The translations under genes and the position numbers were made by a program. DNA of 64,000 nt from Halorubrum sp. GN11_10-6_MGM (GTDB taxonomy: Archaea > Halobacteriota > Halobacteria > Halobacteriales > Haloferacaceae): assembly GCF_005435165.1 (NCBI RefSeq), contig NZ_SGUC01000004.1, positions 1-64,000 on the forward strand. Reading direction: 5' to 3'. The notes under the pieces are model-generated. The model was given only the letters and a program-made list of their open reading frames with translations, did no database searches and was not told where the DNA came from. The number at the start of each line of letters is the position of its first letter. Positions within the stretch are counted from its first letter, which is position 1. Shown here one piece after another: positions 59,294 through 64,000 of this stretch.

Positions 59294-60935
59294 GGAACTC
59301 ACGCTCCGCCCGTTCTTCTGGCGGGCGACTCGGCTCTTCCCGGAGACGGAGGTGGTCTCGCGGACCCACGACGGGGTCGACCGGTACACCTACGCCGACT
59401 TCGGCGACCGCGTCCGGCGGCTCGCGGCCGCGCTAGCCGACCTCGGTGTCGAGCCCGGCGACCGCGTCGGGACGCTCGGGTGGAACACCCACCGCCACCT
59501 CGAGGCGTACTACGCGGTCCCCCTCTCCGGCGCACAGCTACACACGGTGAATCTCCTGCTACAGGACGACAACGTCGAGCACATCGTCAACGACGCGGCG
59601 GACGACGTGCTGATCGCCGACCGCGACGCAGTGTCGATCCTCGACCGCCTGTGGGACCGGATCGACGGCGTCCGCGAGGTCGTCGTGATGGACGACTCGG
59701 TGCCGGAAACGGAGGCGGAACTGCCGCTGTCGGCGTACGAGGAACTGATCGCGGACGCGGAGCCGACGACGTCGTGGCCGTCGCTCTCCGAGGACGACCC
59801 GGCCGGGATGTGTTACACCTCCGGGACGACGGGAAAGCCGAAGGGCGTCGAGTACACCCACAAGATGATCTACGCCCACGCGATGATGGTGATGACGCCC
59901 GCCGCGCTCGACATCGCCGAAGACGACGTGGTGATGCCCGTCGTCCCCATGTTCCACGTGAACTCTTGGGAGTTCCCGTACGCCGTGACGATGGCGGGCG
60001 CGAAGCAGGTGTATCCCGGGCCGTCTCCGGACCCCGCGGACCTCGTCGATCTGATCGAGTCCGAGGGCGTAACGCTCACCGCGGGCGTCCCGACGGTCTG
60101 GATCGACGTGCTCGATCACTTGGACGAACACGGCGGCGACCTCTCCTCGCTCGAACGCATCGTCGTCGGTGGCAGCGCCGCACCGCGGGAGGTAATGCGT
60201 CGGTACGAGGACGAACACGACGTGACGATCGAACACGCGTGGGGGATGACCGAGACGATGAGCATCGGGTCCGTCTCGCGCCCGACGTCGGGGATCTCCG
60301 GCGGCGACCGCGAGGCGGAGCTCAACAAGCGAGCGAAACAGGGATTGCTCTCTCCCGGTCTGGAGATGCGGGTCGTCGGGGACGACGGCGAGCCGATAGC
60401 CTGGGACGGCGAGTCGTTCGGCGAGCTGCTCGTCCGGGGCCCGAGCGTCGTCGGGGAGTATTACAACCGCCCGGAGGCCAACGAGACGGACTTCGTCGAA
60501 GCCGACGACGGCGGCGCTCGGTGGCTCCGCACCGGCGACATCGCCACCGTCGACGAGGACGGGTACGTCGAGGTCGTCGACCGCGCCAAGGACGTGATCA
60601 AGTCGGGCGGCGAGTGGATCTCCAGCATCGAGTTGGAGAACGCCCTGATGGCGCACGACGACGTCGCCGAGGCGGTCGTTATCGCGGCCCCGCACGAGCG
60701 CTGGCAGGAGCGTCCACTGGCGTTCGTCGTGCCGAAGGCGGGTCGCGAGATCGACGTGGAGTCCGTCCGGGCGTTCCTTGAGGAGGAGTTCCCGCGCTGG
60801 TGGCTCCCGGACGACGTTCGGTTCCGCGAGGAGATTCCGAAGACCGCGACCGGGAAGTTCGACAAGAAGACCCTCCGAGAGACGGTCGAGGAGCCGGAGC
60901 TCCCGTACGCACCGGGCGAGGGAGGTGACGAATGA
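59286..60935 (+). CDS. AMP-forming acyl-CoA ligase
   Basis: A 549-residue adenylate-forming ligase. Motifs: YTSGTTGKPKGVEYTH (P-loop, about residue 178), HAWGMTETMS, RTGDIATVDEDGYVEVVDRA and the catalytic lysine in KTATGKFDKKTLRE near the C-terminus. It activates a carboxylic acid to its CoA thioester in the cytoplasm. The group includes medium- and short-chain ligases and LvaE-like enzymes. The overlap with the transporter ATPase gene and with the SDR gene shows that it acts on the imported compound. Confidence 0.94.
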   Translation: MPEELTLRPFFWRATRLFPETEVVSRTHDGVDRYTYADFGDRVRRLAAALADLGVEPGDRVGTLGWNTHRHLEAYYAVPLSGAQLHTVNLLLQDDNVEHIVNDAADDVLIADRDAVSILDRLWDRIDGVREVVVMDDSVPETEAELPLSAYEELIADAEPTTSWPSLSEDDPAGMCYTSGTTGKPKGVEYTHKMIYAHAMMVMTPAALDIAEDDVVMPVVPMFHVNSWEFPYAVTMAGAKQVYPGPSPDPADLVDLIESEGVTLTAGVPTVWIDVLDHLDEHGGDLSSLERIVVGGSAAPREVMRRYEDEHDVTIEHAWGMTETMSIGSVSRPTSGISGGDREAELNKRAKQGLLSPGLEMRVVGDDGEPIAWDGESFGELLVRGPSVVGEYYNRPEANETDFVEADDGGARWLRTGDIATVDEDGYVEVVDRAKDVIKSGGEWISSIELENALMAHDDVAEAVVIAAPHERWQERPLAFVVPKAGREIDVESVRAFLEEEFPRWWLPDDVRFREEIPKTATGKFDKKTLRETVEEPELPYAPGEGGDE

Positions 60936-61741
60936 CCGGCGACGACCCGGCTTCGGCCGACCTCGCCTCGATGCCGGACGACGCCCTCCCGGACCTCTCG
61001 GGGAAGGTCGCCGTCGTCACCGGCGGCGGGCGCGGGATCGGACGCGCTATCACCCTCGGGATGGCAGCGGCGGGGGCGACGGTCGTCCCCTCGGCGCGGA
61101 CCGCCTCGGAGGTCGAGGTCGTCGCGGACGAGGCCCGCGAACTGGGCGTCGAAGCGCGCGGGATCACCGCCGACGTGACCGTCGACGCCGACGTGGAGTC
61201 GTTGGTCTCGGAGACCGTCGACGAGTTCGGTTCGCTCGACGTCCTCGTCAACAACGCCGGGTTCAACCCCGGCGACGCGCTCGGCGACCCGACCGAGATC
61301 GAGTCCGACGCGGTCGACGGGGTGCTCGACGTGAATCTCCGGGGCTCGTTCCGAACGCTCCGGGCCGCCGGCCCGCACCTACGCGAGGCCGGCGGGAGCG
61401 TCGTCAACGTCGCCAGCGTGGCGGGAGAGGTCGGCCTCCCGAGGCAGCACCCGTACGTCGCCTCGAAGCACGGACTCGTCGGGCTGACGAAGAGCGCGGC
61501 GATGGACTGGGCACCGTCCGTGCGGGTGAACGCGGTCGCTCCCGGGTACGTCGCGACCGACCTCACGGAGACCCTCCAGGAGAACGAGCGGCTTCGGCGT
61601 TCGATCCTCGACCGGACGCCGCTCGACCGCTTCGCGGAGCCGATGGAGATCGCCGGCCCGGTCGTCTTCCTCGCGAGCGACGCGGCGAGTTTCGTCACCG
61701 GCGAAACGCTCGCCGCGGACGGCGGGTGGACGGCGCGGTAA
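60932..61741 (+). CDS. SDR family NAD(P)-dependent oxidoreductase
   Basis: A 269-residue classical short-chain dehydrogenase. TGGGRGIGRAITLG binds the cofactor, NNAG is at about residue 108, the catalytic Ser is in NVASVAGEVG and the Tyr/Lys pair is in PYVASKHGLVG. FVTGETLAADGGWTAR is the usual end. It would reduce or oxidise a keto/hydroxy group. In an Lva-like pathway it would be the step between 4-keto- and 4-hydroxyacyl-CoA. It overlaps the ligase by 4 bases and is the last gene of the operon. Confidence 0.93.
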   Translation: MTGDDPASADLASMPDDALPDLSGKVAVVTGGGRGIGRAITLGMAAAGATVVPSARTASEVEVVADEARELGVEARGITADVTVDADVESLVSETVDEFGSLDVLVNNAGFNPGDALGDPTEIESDAVDGVLDVNLRGSFRTLRAAGPHLREAGGSVVNVASVAGEVGLPRQHPYVASKHGLVGLTKSAAMDWAPSVRVNAVAPGYVATDLTETLQENERLRRSILDRTPLDRFAEPMEIAGPVVFLASDAASFVTGETLAADGGWTAR

Positions 61742-61800
61742 CGGGGTACTCTCTCGCCTCGCTACCGCCGTAAACGGTCCCCGGCGCCCGCCGGCGTGGG

Positions 61801-62868
61801 CTACAGCCGGTCGGTGTCGCCTTCGACGTACGCGAGCGTCCGCGCCGCGAGCTCGGGCACCTGCGTCTCCATCTTCGGGTACAGCGGGTCGTCGCTGTCG
61901 CCGTTCAAATGCCGCGCGAGGAACATCTCGCCGAGCCCCGCCATCTTGTACGCCGCGAGCGCGCGGTAGAACCGCTCGTGAGCGAACTCGCGTCCCGTCG
62001 CCGCCTCGTACCGCTCGATCAGCTCTTCGCGGGTCGGATACCCCTCGGAGGCGGTAAACGTCGACATCAGGTCGGGCATCGCCGGGTCCGGGTCCCCCTC
62101 GTCGTACCAGAACAGCAGCAGCCAGCCGAGGTCGGCGAGGGGGTCTCCGAGCGTCGACAGCTCCCAGTCGAAGACGGCCACGACCTCCGGCGGCGTTCCG
62201 GGGCCGTACATCACGTTGTCGAGCTTGAAATCGCCGTGGACGAGCGTCTCCGGGTGATCGTCCGGAACGTTGTCGGCGAGCCAGTCGCCGACGGCGACGA
62301 GGTCCGGTACCGCTCTCACCGACTCGGTCGTCCCGAACGCCCACTCGAGCTGTTCCGTCCAGCGTTCGACCTGCCGGACCGTGTACCCATCCGGGCGACC
62401 GAACTCGCCGAGGCCGATCGCCTCGTAGTCGACCGCGTGGATCGCCGCCAGCGTGTCGACGAGTTCGGCGCCGATTTGCTCGCGGGCGACCGGGTCGGCG
62501 AACCGATCCGGCTCGGCGTCGCGTAGTACGTCGCCGTCGGTGCGTTCCATCACGTAGAAGTCGCTCCCGAGCACCGCGGCGTCGTCGCAGGCACGCAGCG
62601 TCGGCGGAACCGGCACACCGGTGTCGCCGAGCGCGTCGACGACGCGGTACTCCCGGAGCACGTCGTGGGCCGTGTCGGCCGTCTCGCCGGGCGGCGGTCG
62701 CCGGATCACCAGCTCGCGGTCGCCCCACGTGACGAACAGCGTCTCGTTCGAGTGGCCCTCGGCGTGGCGCTCGACGTCGAACGCGCCGGCCGGACCGAAC
62801 GCGTCGGTCAGGTACGCACGGAGGGCGTCGGCGTCGACCAGCCGGTCGAGGTACTCGGGATCGCTCAT
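61801..62868 (-). CDS. APH-fold phosphotransferase (ACAD10/11 N-domain and LvaA-like)
   Basis: A 355-residue protein-kinase-like small-molecule kinase. SNETLFVTWGDRELVIRRPP holds the ATP-binding lysine-like position, VHGDFKLDNVMYG is the catalytic loop (Brenner motif) and VFDWELSTLGDPLADLGWLL has the metal-binding DFG-equivalent Asp. The group with GDPLADLGWLL is the one fused to acyl-CoA dehydrogenase in ACAD10/11 and separate in LvaA, where it phosphorylates the 4-hydroxyl of hydroxyacyl-CoA. The neighbouring, divergent gene is an acyl-CoA dehydrogenase, so the split pair is preserved. It is convergent with the SDR operon. Confidence 0.9.
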   Translation of the reverse strand: MSDPEYLDRLVDADALRAYLTDAFGPAGAFDVERHAEGHSNETLFVTWGDRELVIRRPPPGETADTAHDVLREYRVVDALGDTGVPVPPTLRACDDAAVLGSDFYVMERTDGDVLRDAEPDRFADPVAREQIGAELVDTLAAIHAVDYEAIGLGEFGRPDGYTVRQVERWTEQLEWAFGTTESVRAVPDLVAVGDWLADNVPDDHPETLVHGDFKLDNVMYGPGTPPEVVAVFDWELSTLGDPLADLGWLLLFWYDEGDPDPAMPDLMSTFTASEGYPTREELIERYEAATGREFAHERFYRALAAYKMAGLGEMFLARHLNGDSDDPLYPKMETQVPELAARTLAYVEGDTDRL

Positions 62869-63155
62869 CCGCGGCGGGCCCCCGGACGACTCGTCTCCGT
62901 TCGTCGTCGTCTGAACGGGTGCGCCGCCGATCGGCTCGCCCCCGCTCGTCGTCCGGTGGGTCGGCCCCCGTCGACTCGGCGTTCTCCGAGGCGGACTGTC
63001 GCCGCTTCACCGTCCGAACGGATTTCGGTCACAGTCCCGAATATGGATAACATTGTAAATCTTTGTGCGCTACCCAAACGGTTATATTCGGGGCTTATAG
63101 CCTTTTGGGGAGGTCCGGACGGAAAATCTATTTACATTGCTAAATACGGGTGTGT
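62869..63155. promoter_or_regulatory. Divergent control region, kinase and acyl-CoA dehydrogenase
   Basis: In these 287 bases the right half is AT-rich. A TATTTACA box (63129-63136) lies 20-27 bases before the dehydrogenase ATG. ACATTG(C)TAAAT-like words occur at about 63050-63060 and 63134-63145, and CCCGAATAT (63036-63044) is matched by its inverse ATATTCGGG (63084-63092). These could be operator sites for a regulator not in the window. The kinase promoter is less clear. Confidence 0.45.
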
Positions 63156-64000
63156 ATGGAGTACGACGATATCGGGCGCGGACCCGCGGTCGCCGAATCG
63201 GTCAGGGAGTTCATCGAGGAGACGGTGCTCCCGGTCGAGCGCGAGTGGCTCGGGCGGGGACCGATCCCCCCCGCGGAGGTCGAGGCGCTCCGCGATGCCG
63301 CGCGCGACAGGGGGATCTACGCCCCGCAGGTCGACGAGGAGTACGGCGGGCTGGGACTCGGATTCCGCGAGATGCTCCCCGTCTTCGAGGAGGCGGGCCG
63401 CAGCCTGCTCGGGCCGACCGCGCTCCGGTGTGCGGCGCCCGACGAGGGGAACATGCACACGCTGGAGATCGCGGCGACGGACGACCAGAAGGAGCGCTGG
63501 CTCCGGCCGCTGGCGGCCGCCGAGATCGACTCCGGGTTCGCGATGACGGAGCCAATGCAGGGCGGCGGGTCGGACCCGAAGATGCTGGCGACGACCGCCG
63601 AGAAGGACGGCGACGAGTGGGTGATAAACGGCCACAAGTGGTGGACCACCGGCGGGCTGGACGCCGATCTCCTCTTGACGTTCGCGCGCACCGACCCGGA
63701 CGCGCACCCGTACGCCGGCTGTTCGGTGATCCTCGTCCCCGGCGACGCCGACGGCGTCGAGGTGATCCGGAACGTGCCGCACCTCGGCGAGGGGCTCGTC
63801 GGGACGACCCACGCCGAGATCCGGTTCGACGACGTGCGCGTCCCCGTCGAGAACACGCTCGGCGAGGAGAACGAGGGGTTCACGCTCGTGCAGCGTCGAC
63901 TCGGTCCGGCCCGCCTCACGCACTGTATGCGCTACGCCGGGATGGCCGACCGCGCGCTCGACATCGCGACCGCGTACCTCTCCGAGCGAGAGGGGTTCGG
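63156..64000 (+). CDS. Acyl-CoA dehydrogenase (ACAD10/11 group), cut by window end
   Basis: The first 281 residues are present and the frame is open at the end. The N-terminal helical domain (ESVREFIEETVLPVEREWLG) is followed by DEEYGGLGLGFREMLPVFEE and the FAD-binding middle part with FAMTEPMQGGGSD (family TEP) and INGHKWWTTGG. It then has MRYAGMADRALDIATAYL. In ACAD10/11 and LvaC the enzyme acts on a 4-phospho-acyl-CoA made by the partner kinase. The catalytic Glu is beyond the window. ATG at 63156 is preceded by a fitting TATA box. Confidence 0.93.
   Translation, partial: MEYDDIGRGPAVAESVREFIEETVLPVEREWLGRGPIPPAEVEALRDAARDRGIYAPQVDEEYGGLGLGFREMLPVFEEAGRSLLGPTALRCAAPDEGNMHTLEIAATDDQKERWLRPLAAAEIDSGFAMTEPMQGGGSDPKMLATTAEKDGDEWVINGHKWWTTGGLDADLLLTFARTDPDAHPYAGCSVILVPGDADGVEVIRNVPHLGEGLVGTTHAEIRFDDVRVPVENTLGEENEGFTLVQRRLGPARLTHCMRYAGMADRALDIATAYLSEREGF

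Noticed and set aside
61379-63010. 543-codon minus-strand frame over the SDR end and the kinase
   Set aside because: It is out of frame with the clear kinase gene, Arg-rich and crosses the gene boundary; a shadow frame.

Overview
The window is 64 kb of GC-rich archaeal chromosome from a haloarchaeon, most like Halorubrum or a relative. The signs are strongly acidic proteins, frequent GTG starts with 4-base GTGA/ATGA overlaps, TATA-type promoters just ahead of leaderless genes, Tat-type lipoprotein signals, and marker families: GatE, DacZ, MptE, RaSEA, archaeal MAT, NAC and HVO_0758-type zinc fingers. Genus is an inference. I see no rRNA operon, CRISPR array, intact insertion sequence or replication origin. 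There is one tRNA gene (Ile, GAT).

Layout. 0-9 kb: a candidate structured RNA with tandem repeats at the left edge, then gatE, a PsiE-like protein, an Lrp regulator facing an EamA exporter, a ferredoxin, biotin ligase, a universal stress protein and a YchF-type GTPase. 9-13.3 kb: a phosphotransferase module, HPr and Enzyme I converging on dhaKLM, for PEP-dependent dihydroxyacetone phosphorylation. 13.4-24.5 kb: zinc ribbons, small membrane proteins, threonine synthase, a decayed lipoprotein gene, tRNA-Ile, FxsA, an enolase-fold protein, a second copy of the candidate RNA, EngB, 5-formyl-THF cyclo-ligase and RaSEA (archaeosine). 24.6-43.7 kb: aldehyde ferredoxin oxidoreductase, AzlCD exporter, TrmJ, a pterin/folate group (DHPS-like, MptE, creatininase-family), NAC-TrmI, a TbsP-like regulator, an aminotransferase, S-adenosylmethionine synthetase, a GT81-like glycosyltransferase and an MFS carrier. 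43.7-54.2 kb: two coupled lipoproteins, an aldo/keto reductase, DacZ (c-di-AMP) with MscS, a PAS histidine kinase whose start codon touches an 18-bp perfect palindrome, an acetyltransferase and an Hrq1-like helicase. 54.4-64 kb: an overlapping operon of LIV-type ABC transporter, acyl-CoA ligase and SDR, then a divergent kinase/acyl-CoA dehydrogenase pair.

Two candidates for undescribed biology stand out. First, the last 10 kb holds ligase, SDR, aminoglycoside-phosphotransferase-fold kinase and acyl-CoA dehydrogenase, the enzyme set of bacterial levulinate/4-hydroxyacid catabolism (Lva) and of mammalian ACAD10/11, here tied to a LIV-type importer. Second, two intergenic elements 20 kb apart on opposite strands share a TATA box, fixed spacing, constant linkers and two hairpins whose stem sequences differ but keep pairing. 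That is the pattern of a structured RNA family.

The window is also unusually rich in short tandem duplications (periods 17, 19, 27, 29, 33, 35 and 49 bp). Several lie on promoters or gene ends, and one (49 bp x3) shifts the frame of the decayed lipoprotein gene.
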